Shown here piece by piece: positions 56,002-63,301 of a stretch of 64,000 nt of DNA (positions are counted from its first letter, which is position 1; each line of letters begins with the position of its first letter). Under the pieces are notes generated by a model that saw only the letters and a program-made list of their open reading frames with translations, had not been told where the DNA came from and ran no database searches. Both the position numbers and the translations under genes were made by a program. Source of the stretch: Olsenella_K sp036454645 (lineage in GTDB: Bacteria; Actinomycetota; Coriobacteriia; Coriobacteriales; Atopobiaceae); contig JAZHSQ010000003.1 in assembly GCA_036454645.1 (NCBI GenBank), positions 31,285-95,284 of the forward strand, written 5' to 3'.

Positions 56002-57003
56002 CTACCCCTCCGCGATCCAGTTGAGCGGGGCCTCGCCCTTGCGGCGCTCGGGCACGATGCTGCAGGCCCCCACCATGTCGTCGGCGCCCTGGGCGGGGGC
56101 GAAGCGCCGCGCGCCCTTCTCCTTGACCAGGCGCAGGCTCTCCTCCTCGCCCGCGCGTCGGCCCGCCGCGCCGGAGTCAGCGGCCTCGGCGTCGGTCGCG
56201 CCCGGCTCGCCCTCGCCCTCGGGCCCCGCGTCCTTCTCGCCCGCCTCCGCCTGGGCGGAGGCCTGGTCGAGCACGATGGGCAGGAAGTAGGCGATCTGGC
56301 GCTTCCACCACGGCCAGTCGTGGCTCACGTCGAAGCCCCAGAAGTCGCACCACGCCCCCACGCCCAGCCGGTCGAACTCCTCGGAGATCACGCGCAGGTC
56401 GTCGATGCTGTCCTCCCAGGCGCCCTGCCCGACGCAGAAGACGAGCTGGCGCTCGTTGTAGAGCCTGACGTAGGGGTGGGTGGGCTCCATGTTGCTGAGG
56501 AAGGTGCAGATGTCGTTGTCGTAGAGGGTGTCGTTCATCCAGTCGCCGAAGAAGCGGCTCGTGCGGTAGAGGCCCGAGAGGGCGACGCAGCCCTGGAAGA
56601 GGTCCGGGCGCCTCAGCGCGAGCAGGGCCGCCTGCGTGGCGCCCAGGTCGCAGCCGACCGCGAGCGGGCGCACCTCGGAGCCGTTGCGCTCGTGGACCTC
56701 GGCGAGGAGCTCCTCCACGAGGTAGTCGTAGTAGGCCTCCTGCGTGGCCGCGCGGCGCTCGTCGTCGCCGGAGCCGTCGGTCCAGCTGTCGTGGTCGACG
56801 GTGTCCACGCAGAAGAGCTGGATCCGCCCCGCGTCGATGAGGGGCGCCAGCACGCCCACCATCCCGAAGCCCTCCCACTCGTCGGCCATGGCGTCCTGGG
56901 TGGGGACGGCGACGACGGGGTAGGCGCCCGCCTCGCCGTAGGCGATGGCGTGCATGTCCCTGCCGAGGTACGTGCTGTGGGTCGTGAACTGCTCGCGTTT
57001 CAT
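56002..57003 (-). CDS. COG4947-type esterase-fold protein with Asp in place of the nucleophile Ser
   Basis: 333 residues from the ATG at 57003 (GGGAGC). The alpha/beta-hydrolase core runs from about 10 to 245: THSTYLGRDMHAIAYGEAG, LAVGCDLGATQAALLALRRPDLF and FWGFDVSHDWPWWKRQIAYFLP. In this esterase group the nucleophile elbow reads GCSxGA; here it is GCDLGA with Asp119, while the catalytic His228 in SHDWPWW is kept. An acidic, Ala/Glu-rich tail of about 85 residues ends in APLNWIAEG. It is either a non-esterase with an Asp nucleophile (as in dehalogenases and epoxide hydrolases) or a non-catalytic relative. larA is 57 nt downstream. Confidence 0.72.
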   Translation of the reverse strand: MKREQFTTHSTYLGRDMHAIAYGEAGAYPVVAVPTQDAMADEWEGFGMVGVLAPLIDAGRIQLFCVDTVDHDSWTDGSGDDERRAATQEAYYDYLVEELLAEVHERNGSEVRPLAVGCDLGATQAALLALRRPDLFQGCVALSGLYRTSRFFGDWMNDTLYDNDICTFLSNMEPTHPYVRLYNERQLVFCVGQGAWEDSIDDLRVISEEFDRLGVGAWCDFWGFDVSHDWPWWKRQIAYFLPIVLDQASAQAEAGEKDAGPEGEGEPGATDAEAADSGAAGRRAGEEESLRLVKEKGARRFAPAQGADDMVGACSIVPERRKGEAPLNWIAEG

Positions 57004-57180
57004 GCGTTGCTCCCAACTGGGCGGCTGCCGTACAGTCGCGTCGCAACTTGCCTTCATGGGAACCGACGCTATCAGAGCAAGGTTTCGGCCAGGTTTAAAG
57101 AAGCCCCGCGCGCCGCTTTTGTTCACAAAGGCCGTGCGAGCGGGCGCGCGCCGCGGGGACCGGCGCCCGGGGGCACGCGG

Positions 57181-57207
57181 AGGCCAGCGCCGGGGGCACG
57201 CTGGCCT
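57181..57207 (-). terminator. Hairpin after the DMT-family transporter
   Basis: AGGCCAGCG (57181-57189) and CGCTGGCCT (57199-57207) form a perfect 9-bp stem about 29 nt past the transporter stop on the minus strand. No U-tract follows. Confidence 0.55.
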
Positions 57208-57235
57208 GCGGGCGAGGCGCGTGCGGCCCCGGCGC

Positions 57236-58228
57236 TCAGCGCGCCTCGGACGCCCTCGCGGCCGGGCGCTGCGTGTTCACGATCACGATGCCCGCGCTCG
57301 CCAGGGCGAGGGAGCAGAGGAGGACCGCGGGGCTCACGAGTCCGCCCTCGCCGAGCAGCAGGGTCGAGAGGATCGCGCCGAACACGGGGTTGCAGAAGCC
57401 GAAGACGCTCACGCGGCTCACGGGGTTGTTCGCGAGCAGGAGCGACCAGAGCGAGTAGGCTGCGGCGGAGATGAAGGCGAGGTAGAGGAGGAGCGCGACG
57501 GAGGCGGGGCCGCTGGGGGCGAGGGTGCCGCCGGCGGCGAGGCCGATCGCCGCGAGCGTGAGCCCGCCGACAAGGAACTGCCAGCCGGAGAGCGTCACCG
57601 GGTCGTGCCCCTCGCGCGAGAAGACCTGGATGAGGCTCGACGACATCGCCGCCGCGACGGTCGAGGCGAGCACCGCGCCCTCGCCCGCGAGCGAGAAGGA
57701 GAGCCCGCCCGAGCCCTGCGAGAGCGTGACCAGCGCCACGCCCGCGAAGCCGACCGCGCAGCCCGCGAGCTTGCGCGCCGTCAGCCGCTCGAGCCTGAAG
57801 GCGAGCGAGGCGATCAGGATGCAGAAGAAGGTGTTGGTCGCCTCGATGATCGAGCTCGTGACGCCCGAGGCGTGGCCGAGGCCCAGGTAGAAGAGGGCGT
57901 ACTGCAGGGTCGTCTGGAAGAGGCTCAGCACCAGGACGCACCTCCAGTCGGCCCGGCGCGCCACGAGGGGGCGGCGCCTCGCGAGGCTCGCCGCGAGGAT
58001 CACGCCCAGCCCCGCGAGGACGAAGCGCACGCCGGCGAAGAGCATCTGCGAGGCCGTGTCGTCGGCGGGGATGGAGAAGAGCCGGTAGCCGATCTTGATG
58101 CAGGGGAAGGCGCTTCCCCACAGGAAGGTCGCCACGAGGGCGAGGGTCACGACCCCCGCCGTGCTCGTGAGGAAGCCGCCCCCGCGGCCGCCCGCCGACT
58201 CAGTCCGTGCCCCTGCCCCTGCCCGCAT
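57236..58228 (-). CDS. EamA/DMT-superfamily transporter
   Basis: 330 residues with ten membrane helices in two EamA repeats. VTLALVATFLWGSAFPCIKIGYRLF begins the first and VLASTVAAAMSSSLIQVFSREGHDPVTLSGWQFLVGG the second. FYLGLGHASGVTSSIIEATNTFFCILIA and VFGFCNPVFGAILSTLLLGE are the conserved end-of-repeat segments. Such proteins export amino acids, nucleotides or drugs. Substrate unknown. The ATG at 58228 has GGGAGAG. Confidence 0.88.
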   Translation of the reverse strand: MRAGAGARTESAGGRGGGFLTSTAGVVTLALVATFLWGSAFPCIKIGYRLFSIPADDTASQMLFAGVRFVLAGLGVILAASLARRRPLVARRADWRCVLVLSLFQTTLQYALFYLGLGHASGVTSSIIEATNTFFCILIASLAFRLERLTARKLAGCAVGFAGVALVTLSQGSGGLSFSLAGEGAVLASTVAAAMSSSLIQVFSREGHDPVTLSGWQFLVGGLTLAAIGLAAGGTLAPSGPASVALLLYLAFISAAAYSLWSLLLANNPVSRVSVFGFCNPVFGAILSTLLLGEGGLVSPAVLLCSLALASAGIVIVNTQRPAARASEAR

Positions 58229-58284
58229 GCGCTCTCCCTTCGTCCGTCCAAGAAAGGGGAGTATAGCAGGCCGCGGGCGGCGCC

Positions 58285-59061
58285 TCACGCGATGCGGCGC
58301 GCCCAGGGCAGGTCGCGCCCGGACGCGGTCGCCAGGAGCATCACGTTGTCCTCCTCCGCCTCCCGCCCGGGCATCACGCCGACGGCGAAGACGCGCGCGA
58401 AGCCGGCCGACGCGAGCGCGCCGGCGAGCCCGAGCAGCGGACGCGCGCGCGGGCCCTCCACCGCGGAGACCACGTTGGCGAGGAAGGCGCCCCCAGGGGC
58501 GAGGTGGTCGAGGTAGAGCGCCGCCGCCTCGGGGCCCGCCAGCTCGGACGGCGCCTCGCCCGCGGCGAAGCAGTCGCAGAGGATCGCGTCGTAGCGCCTC
58601 CGGGTCCCCTCGAGGAAGCCGAGGGCGTCGGCGCAGACGACGCGCGGGCCGGGGAGGTGCGCCCTCCCGCGCTCGCGCAGGAGCCGGTCGAGGTAGAAGT
58701 GGCGCCGGGCGAGGCGGATGACGGCCGGGTCGGCCTCGACCACGTCGAGCGAGACCTCGGGGCGCTCCGCCAGCAGGTGCCTGGGGTAGCCGAGGCCGCC
58801 GCCCCCGAGCATGAGGAGGTCGCGCGCCCCCGGGCAGGCCTCGAAGGCGAGGTCGAAGAGGACGTAGTAGTCGAAGACGGGGTCGCACCAGCCCTCGTCG
58901 GCGTAGGCGGCGGACTGCAGGGTGCCGTCCACGACGAGCAGCCTGACCGGCCGCCCGTCGTCCCAGGTGGCCTCGACGACCTCGGTCGTGCCGAAGCGGC
59001 CCCGCACGCGCTCGACGACCCTCTCGCCGCCCCGTCGCGTCCCGGCGTCCGGGGTGCCCAC
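58285..59061 (-). CDS. Spermidine synthase-like methyltransferase-fold protein
   Basis: 258 residues. VDGTLQSAAYADEGWCDPVFDYYVLFD is the N-terminal substrate part. LLMLGGGGLGYPRHLLAERPEVSLDVVEADPAVIRLARRHF is the Rossmann core with a GGGxG SAM/dcSAM loop and acidic residue, and YDAILCDCFAAGEAP the later strand. The layout resembles SpeE-like proteins, but the usual YHE and DSTDP residues of true spermidine synthases are not evident (CDCFAAG instead). An aminopropyl transfer is therefore uncertain. It starts 10 nt after the GNAT-domain gene in the glgB operon. Confidence 0.75.
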   Translation of the reverse strand: MGTPDAGTRRGGERVVERVRGRFGTTEVVEATWDDGRPVRLLVVDGTLQSAAYADEGWCDPVFDYYVLFDLAFEACPGARDLLMLGGGGLGYPRHLLAERPEVSLDVVEADPAVIRLARRHFYLDRLLRERGRAHLPGPRVVCADALGFLEGTRRRYDAILCDCFAAGEAPSELAGPEAAALYLDHLAPGGAFLANVVSAVEGPRARPLLGLAGALASAGFARVFAVGVMPGREAEEDNVMLLATASGRDLPWARRIA

Positions 59062-59071
59062 GGCGCGCCCG

Positions 59072-60058
59072 CTAGACGAGGAGGGAGAGCAGGTCTCCCT
59101 CGCTCTCGAAGCCGTAGTCGAGGCAGGCGTCCGTGGCCCGCTCGCCCTGGTCGTAGAGGAAGAGCCGCGAGACGCCTCTGCCGCGCGCCTTGAGCTCGAT
59201 GTCCTCGAGCAGCGTGGGGAGGGTCGCCTCGTAGCCCGGCCTCGAGCTCACGCCCACGACGAGGCCGACCATGCCGGAGGGGTTCTCGGCCGAGGGGATG
59301 ACCTCGACGAAGAGGACGCCCGCCGTGGAGACGACGCGCCCGTCCACCTCGGCGACCTGCTGGGCGAGCGCCCCCTGCTGCATGTTGCGCGTGAGGTAGC
59401 GCTCGAGCTCGCTCCTGTGGAGCCCCTGGCCCGAGGCGAGCATCGCGGCGACGGTCGGCGTGTCCGCCAGGGTCGCCTGGCGGGAGGCGAACTCCTCAAA
59501 GCTTGGCTCGCGAGCGGGGCCGGACGCGGGGGCGCCGGCGGAGGGGGCGCGGACGGCGCCCGGCGCGGCGGCGGGGCGCGGCGCCGCGTCGGAGGCGGGG
59601 CGCCCGGCGGCCGCCGGCGGCTCGTCGAGCTCCTCCGGGACGTCCTGCGGCGAGAGCGCGTTCATCACCATGCGGTTGTTCACCTGCTCGGAGACCGGCC
59701 GGTAGGACTCGTCCCACACGGAGGGGTCGGTAATGACGGAGTCGAGGGAGGAGACGAGCTCGCCGCCGTACCGCTCGTCCTCGAGGGAGCGGAGCCAGTC
59801 GTGGCAGAAGGCGAGGCCGTCGGCGGAGGTGGAGGAGCCGCCGCCGAAGCGCTCCTCGAAGCGGCGGGAGAAGTCCTGGTAGAGCTTGGGGTCGGCGGAG
59901 CTCGCCTGGTCCCAGAGGAAGGGGTTGGCCTCCGAGCAGAACTCCTCGAGGCCCACCGGCGCCCCGCCGGGGCGCTGCTCCTGCGTCATGCAGGCCTGCT
60001 GGAGCGCGTAGTAGACGTTGACGTAGGTGACGAACTTGTCCCAGAGCTTCTCTTCCAT
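59072..60058 (-). CDS. Unknown N-terminal domain plus GNAT-like C-terminal domain
   Basis: 328 residues. The first 135 or so form an acidic helical domain (MEEKLWDKFVTYVNVYYALQQA, NPFLWDQASSADPKLYQDFSRRFEERFGG) that I do not recognise. An Ala/Pro-rich linker (about 140-185) leads to a C-terminal domain of about 140 residues with GNAT features: VAEVDGRVVSTAGVLFVEV, MVGLVVGVSSRPGYEATLPTLLEDIELKARGRGVSRLFLYD and CLDYGFESEGDLLSLLV. It begins 21 nt after glgB and ends 10 nt before the SpeE-like gene, so it is operonic. Its role is unknown; a link to glycogen is possible but unsupported. Confidence 0.68.
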   Translation of the reverse strand: MEEKLWDKFVTYVNVYYALQQACMTQEQRPGGAPVGLEEFCSEANPFLWDQASSADPKLYQDFSRRFEERFGGGSSTSADGLAFCHDWLRSLEDERYGGELVSSLDSVITDPSVWDESYRPVSEQVNNRMVMNALSPQDVPEELDEPPAAAGRPASDAAPRPAAAPGAVRAPSAGAPASGPAREPSFEEFASRQATLADTPTVAAMLASGQGLHRSELERYLTRNMQQGALAQQVAEVDGRVVSTAGVLFVEVIPSAENPSGMVGLVVGVSSRPGYEATLPTLLEDIELKARGRGVSRLFLYDQGERATDACLDYGFESEGDLLSLLV

Positions 60059-60079
60059 CTCTCCTCGATTCGGCGGACG

Positions 60080-62011
60080 CTAGCTCGTTGCGGTGTCGGT
60101 CGCGCCGGCTGCGGGCGCGGAGGCGGGGGCGCTGGCGTCCGGCGCCGCGGCCCTTCTCGCCCTCGAGGCCCTTCTCGACTGCGTGGCGGGAACGTCCCCC
60201 GCGTCCGGCGCCGCGGCGGAGAGCGCGAGCAGCATGCCGGAGAGCGGCGCCAGGTCGAGCGTGAGGGTGCCCGTCGCGGCGTCCATGCGCACGCGCTCCC
60301 GGCCGTCGGGCGTGGCGCCGCCGAAGCGCTGCCAGTCCGTGTCGAGGAGGACCTCGGCGGAGCCGGTGTCGGGCAGCCTCAGCTCGTAGCCCTCGTGGGG
60401 GCAGTTGGCGAGGTTCAGGACGCACAGGAGCCTCTCGCCCGCGCGGTCCCGGCGCTCGAAGGCGTAGACGACGCGCGTCTCGTCGTCGACCTGGCGCCAC
60501 TGGAAGCCCGCCTGCTCGTAGTCGAGCTCCCAGAGCGCGGGGTGGTCGAGGTAGAGGTGGTTGAGCTCGCAGACGTAGTGGTAGAAGGCGTCGTGCGCGG
60601 GGTAGGCGCGCAGGAACCAGTCCTGCTCGCGCCGCTCGTCCCACTCGCGCAGCTGCGCGACCTCCGAGCCCATGAAGTTCAGCTTCTTGCCGGGGTGGGC
60701 CATCATGTAGAGGTAGAGGGTGCGCGCCTGCGGGAACTTGAGGTCGAGGTCGCCCCACATCTTCTGCGCCACGGTCGCCTTGCCGTGGACGTTCTCGTCG
60801 TGGCTGAGCGGCAGCAGGTAGCGCTCGTTGCCGAAGTACATCATCGAGAAGCTCAGCTTGTGGTAGTTGCCCGCGCGGAAGTAGGGGTCGGTCTGGAAGA
60901 GGGCGAGCGTGTCGTGCATCCAGCCCATGTCCCACTTGTAGTCGAACCCCAGGCCGCCCTCGCTCGCGTCGGCCGTGCAGCCCTTGAAGTCCGTCGAGTC
61001 CTCGGCCACCAGGAAGGCGCCGGGGTTGAGCGCCTTGACGCCGGCGTTCATGGTGCGCACGAACCTGACCGCGTCCGCGTTGACGCCGCGCGCCTCGTCG
61101 CCCTGCCAGTAGATGATGCGGCTGATCGCGTCCATGCGCAGGCCGTCGAAGTGGTAGGCGCCGAGCCAGAAGTTGGCGCTCGACTGCATGAAGCTGCGGC
61201 TCTCGCCGCGCGAGTACATGAAGTTGTGGCTGCCCCACTCGGAGACGCCCACGGCGTCGTTGGGGTACTCGAACAGCGGCGTGCCGTCGTAGTCCGCGAG
61301 CCCCCACGGGTCGGTCGCGAAGTGGACCGGCACCACGTCCAGGATGCAGCCGATGCCCGCCTGGTGCAGCCGGTCGACGAGGGCCATGAGCTGCCTGGGC
61401 TCGCCGAAGCGGCTGGTGGGCGAGAAGAAGCCGGTGGGCTGGTAGCCCCACGAGCCGTCGAAGGGGTACTCGGTCAGGGGCATGAACTCGACGAAGTTGT
61501 AGCCGCTCTCGGAGAGGTAGGAGACGAGGGGCTCGGCGACCTCCTCGTAGCCGAGCCAGTCCGCCGGGTCGTCGGAGGGCTCGTCGCCCGAGCGCTTGCG
61601 CCAGCTCCCGAGGTTGAGCTCGTAGACGTTCATCGGCCGGTCCTCGCCCCGGGAGCGCCGCGCCATCCAGTCGGCGTCGCCCCACGCGTAGGTGAGGTCG
61701 CGCACGACGGAGCGGTGGCGGGGCCTGAGCTCGGAGCCGAAGGCGTAGGGGTCGGCGTGGTCGACGGAGCCGCCCGCGTGGTGGATGCGGTACTCGTAGG
61801 CGCAGCCCTCGTGGGCGTCGGGGCACATGAGCTCCCAGAAGTTGCCGTCCTCGACCTTGTGCATGGGGTGGGGCACCCCCTCGACGACGACCTCGATGGC
61901 CTCGGCGGCCGGCGCGAAGGTCCTGAAGACGACGCCCCCGTCGACGAGGTGGGCCCCGAGGTAGTCCTGGGCGAAGAACTCGCTTCCGGTGTAGAAGTCG
62001 TACGTCCGCAT
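60080..62011 (-). CDS. glgB: 1,4-alpha-glucan branching enzyme GlgB
   Basis: 643 residues from the ATG at 62011 (AGGGGG). A CBM48 domain (VVFRTFAPAAEAIEVVVEG) is followed by a GH13 barrel. Catalytic acids: Asp in YHFDGLRMDAISRIIY (nucleophile), Glu in FLVAEDSTDF (acid/base) and Asp in LPLSHDENVHGK. GWMHDTLALFQTDPYFRAGNYHKLSFSMMY is GlgB-type. It introduces alpha-1,6 branches into glycogen in the cytosol. The last 50 or so residues are Ala/Arg-rich and low-complexity, an unusual extension. It is the first gene of a three-gene operon. Confidence 0.93.
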   Translation of the reverse strand: MRTYDFYTGSEFFAQDYLGAHLVDGGVVFRTFAPAAEAIEVVVEGVPHPMHKVEDGNFWELMCPDAHEGCAYEYRIHHAGGSVDHADPYAFGSELRPRHRSVVRDLTYAWGDADWMARRSRGEDRPMNVYELNLGSWRKRSGDEPSDDPADWLGYEEVAEPLVSYLSESGYNFVEFMPLTEYPFDGSWGYQPTGFFSPTSRFGEPRQLMALVDRLHQAGIGCILDVVPVHFATDPWGLADYDGTPLFEYPNDAVGVSEWGSHNFMYSRGESRSFMQSSANFWLGAYHFDGLRMDAISRIIYWQGDEARGVNADAVRFVRTMNAGVKALNPGAFLVAEDSTDFKGCTADASEGGLGFDYKWDMGWMHDTLALFQTDPYFRAGNYHKLSFSMMYFGNERYLLPLSHDENVHGKATVAQKMWGDLDLKFPQARTLYLYMMAHPGKKLNFMGSEVAQLREWDERREQDWFLRAYPAHDAFYHYVCELNHLYLDHPALWELDYEQAGFQWRQVDDETRVVYAFERRDRAGERLLCVLNLANCPHEGYELRLPDTGSAEVLLDTDWQRFGGATPDGRERVRMDAATGTLTLDLAPLSGMLLALSAAAPDAGDVPATQSRRASRARRAAAPDASAPASAPAAGATDTATS

Positions 62012-62342
62012 CGCATGCCCCCTGCGTCTCTCGTCTGTGGTCGCGCCGCCCCGGCGCCGGTTGCCCCGCCCCGGCGACGGCTGCTCCGCCGTGGCGGCGC
62101 TCGCGCCGGCTGCGCCACCGTGGCGACGGCTGCTCCGCCGTGGCGGCGCTCGTGCCGCCACTCCGGCCCCCTGAGCAGGCCTCCATTAATGTAGCGCACG
62201 CCCTCGCGGAGGGGGAGGGGCCTGCGCCCCCGCGGGGACGATGCGCCTGCGGACGGGGCGGCGGGGACGATGCGGCCGCAAATGGCGCGGGCGGCCGCGG
62301 GCGGCGTGGGGCCTCGGGCGGGCACGAACTTTCGCGCAGGGC
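62012..62342. other. Spacer upstream of glgB
   Basis: No gene was found in 62012-62342. It holds the 31-bp repeats at 62073-62152 and GC-rich low-complexity sequence. A promoter for glgB was not identified. Together with the leader region it makes up the 559-bp gap before the macrodomain gene. Confidence 0.6.
62073..62152. repeat. 31-bp direct repeat, two copies plus diverged flanks
   Basis: The same 31 bases (beginning GGCGACGGCTGCTCCGCCGT) occur at 62073-62103 and 62122-62152. Related sequence (GGCTGCGCCACCGTGGCG, GGTTGCCCCGCCCCGGCG) fills the gaps, so this is an imperfect tandem array with a 49-bp period. Confidence 0.7.
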
Positions 62343-62371
62343 TTGACGCGCCTCTCGACCAGGCCTAAGAT
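62343..62371 (+). promoter_or_regulatory. Sigma-70-type promoter of the macrodomain gene
   Basis: TTGACG (62343-62348), a 17-nt spacer and TAAGAT (62366-62371). Predicted transcription start is about 62378, leaving a leader of roughly 190 nt before the macrodomain ATG. Confidence 0.7.
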
Positions 62372-62374
62372 GCA

Positions 62375-62403
62375 CTTATCCCTAGTGGATTGGTAGGAAT
62401 AAG
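62375..62403 (+). promoter_or_regulatory. Inverted repeat at the macrodomain transcription start
   Basis: CTTATCCCTA (62375-62384) and TAGGAATAAG (62394-62403) form a 10-bp dyad with one mismatch and a 9-bp centre. It covers the predicted start site, a typical repressor position. The regulator is unknown. Confidence 0.55.
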
Positions 62404-62502
62404 AGACGAACGCCCGTGGGCGGACAAGGGTCCCTCTCCTCTCCCCGTCCGGGATGCGCACTCCCCTTGGCGCATCCGCTCCCCCCGGCCTCGTCTCTTT
62501 TT
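62401..62502 (+). ncRNA. Candidate structured leader RNA with terminator-like end
   Basis: AAGAGACGA (62401-62409) can pair perfectly with TCGTCTCTT (62491-62499), which runs into five Ts (62498-62502). Inside, CGCC/GGCG (62411-62422) or alternatively CGGAC/GTCCG (62421-62425 with 62447-62451) and GGATGCGC/GCGCATCC (62452-62459 with 62470-62477) can form. The result is a multi-branched RNA closed by a stem ending in U residues, 68 nt before the macrodomain ATG. It resembles an attenuator or riboswitch by layout only; no known class was recognised. The AAG at 62401-62403 is shared with the dyad upstream. Confidence 0.4.
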
Positions 62503-62570
62503 CCATGCCTGAGCTGCATGCACGTCGTCGGCGGCGCCCGGGCGCCCCGCGCTCGTCCCGGGAGGCTGCC

Positions 62571-63122
62571 ATGATTTCAATCGTACACGGCTCCGTCGTC
62601 GACCAGCGCGTCGACGCCATCGTGAACGCGGCCAACGGGGGCCTCATGGGCGGGGGAGGCGTCGACGGCGCGATTCACCGCATGGCCGGCCCCGGCCTGG
62701 ACGAGGAGTGCCGCCGCCTGCACGACGAGGGCGGCTGCCCCACGGGGGACGCCAGGCTGACGGGCGCCTACGGCATCTCCTGGGCGCGCCACGTGGTGCA
62801 CACGGTCGGCCCGGTCTTCTCGGAGCACTCGTTCGAGGAGGGCGCGCGGCTCCTGGCGTCGTGCTACGAGCGCTCGTGCGACCTCGCGCTCGCCGCGGGG
62901 GACGCCTCGATCGCGTTTCCCGCCATCTCGTGCGGGGTCTACGGCTTCCCGCTCGAACGCGCGCTGCCGATCGCGCTCGACGCCCTCGTCCCGTACGCCG
63001 CGCGCTTCGAGCGCATCGTGCTCGCCATGTTCCGCAGCGACGAGTTCGCGCTCGCGCGCGAGGTCGCCCGCGAGGTCGTGCGCTGCCACGACGAGGGCGG
63101 CGCGCTCGTGGTCGACGCGTAA
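62571..63122 (+). CDS. Macrodomain protein (ADP-ribose / O-acetyl-ADP-ribose deacetylase-like)
   Basis: 183 residues from the ATG at 62571 with GGGAGG upstream. IVHGSVVDQRVDAIVNAANGGLMGGGGVDGAIHRMAGPGLDEEC is the MacroD-type N-terminus, including the Asn of VNAAN and the GGGGVDGAI loop. FPAISCGVYGFPLERA is the second ligand loop. This set is that of MacroD/YmdB-like enzymes, which remove ADP-ribose or acetyl groups from ADP-ribosylated targets or O-acetyl-ADP-ribose. No ADP-ribosyltransferase, sirtuin or DarT toxin is adjacent. It has its own promoter and a structured leader. Confidence 0.92.
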   Translation: MISIVHGSVVDQRVDAIVNAANGGLMGGGGVDGAIHRMAGPGLDEECRRLHDEGGCPTGDARLTGAYGISWARHVVHTVGPVFSEHSFEEGARLLASCYERSCDLALAAGDASIAFPAISCGVYGFPLERALPIALDALVPYAARFERIVLAMFRSDEFALAREVAREVVRCHDEGGALVVDA

Positions 63123-63301
63123 GGCCGCCGGCGGGCGCGCCTCGGGCCTGGCTGGCGCTCCCGCCGGCTTCGGGCGCCTGTCCTTCTCCGCCGTTCTGCC
63201 CTACGAGCCCGCGCCCTTCTCCGCCACCATTCGCACGCCTTGCTATCCTGATGTCGTGTCAGTTCCTGAAGGCGTGGCAGCCCCGGCACAAGGAGGCAGG
63301 C

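Noticed and set aside
58285..59061. Calling the SpeE-like gene a true spermidine synthase
   Set aside because: The dcSAM/putrescine residues of SpeE are not apparent and no speD-type gene is adjacent.
62375..62420. SAM-I riboswitch (leader contains CTTATC and AAGAG)
   Set aside because: The conserved SAM-I core (GAAACCCGGCAACC-type segment and kink-turn) is absent; only short words agree.
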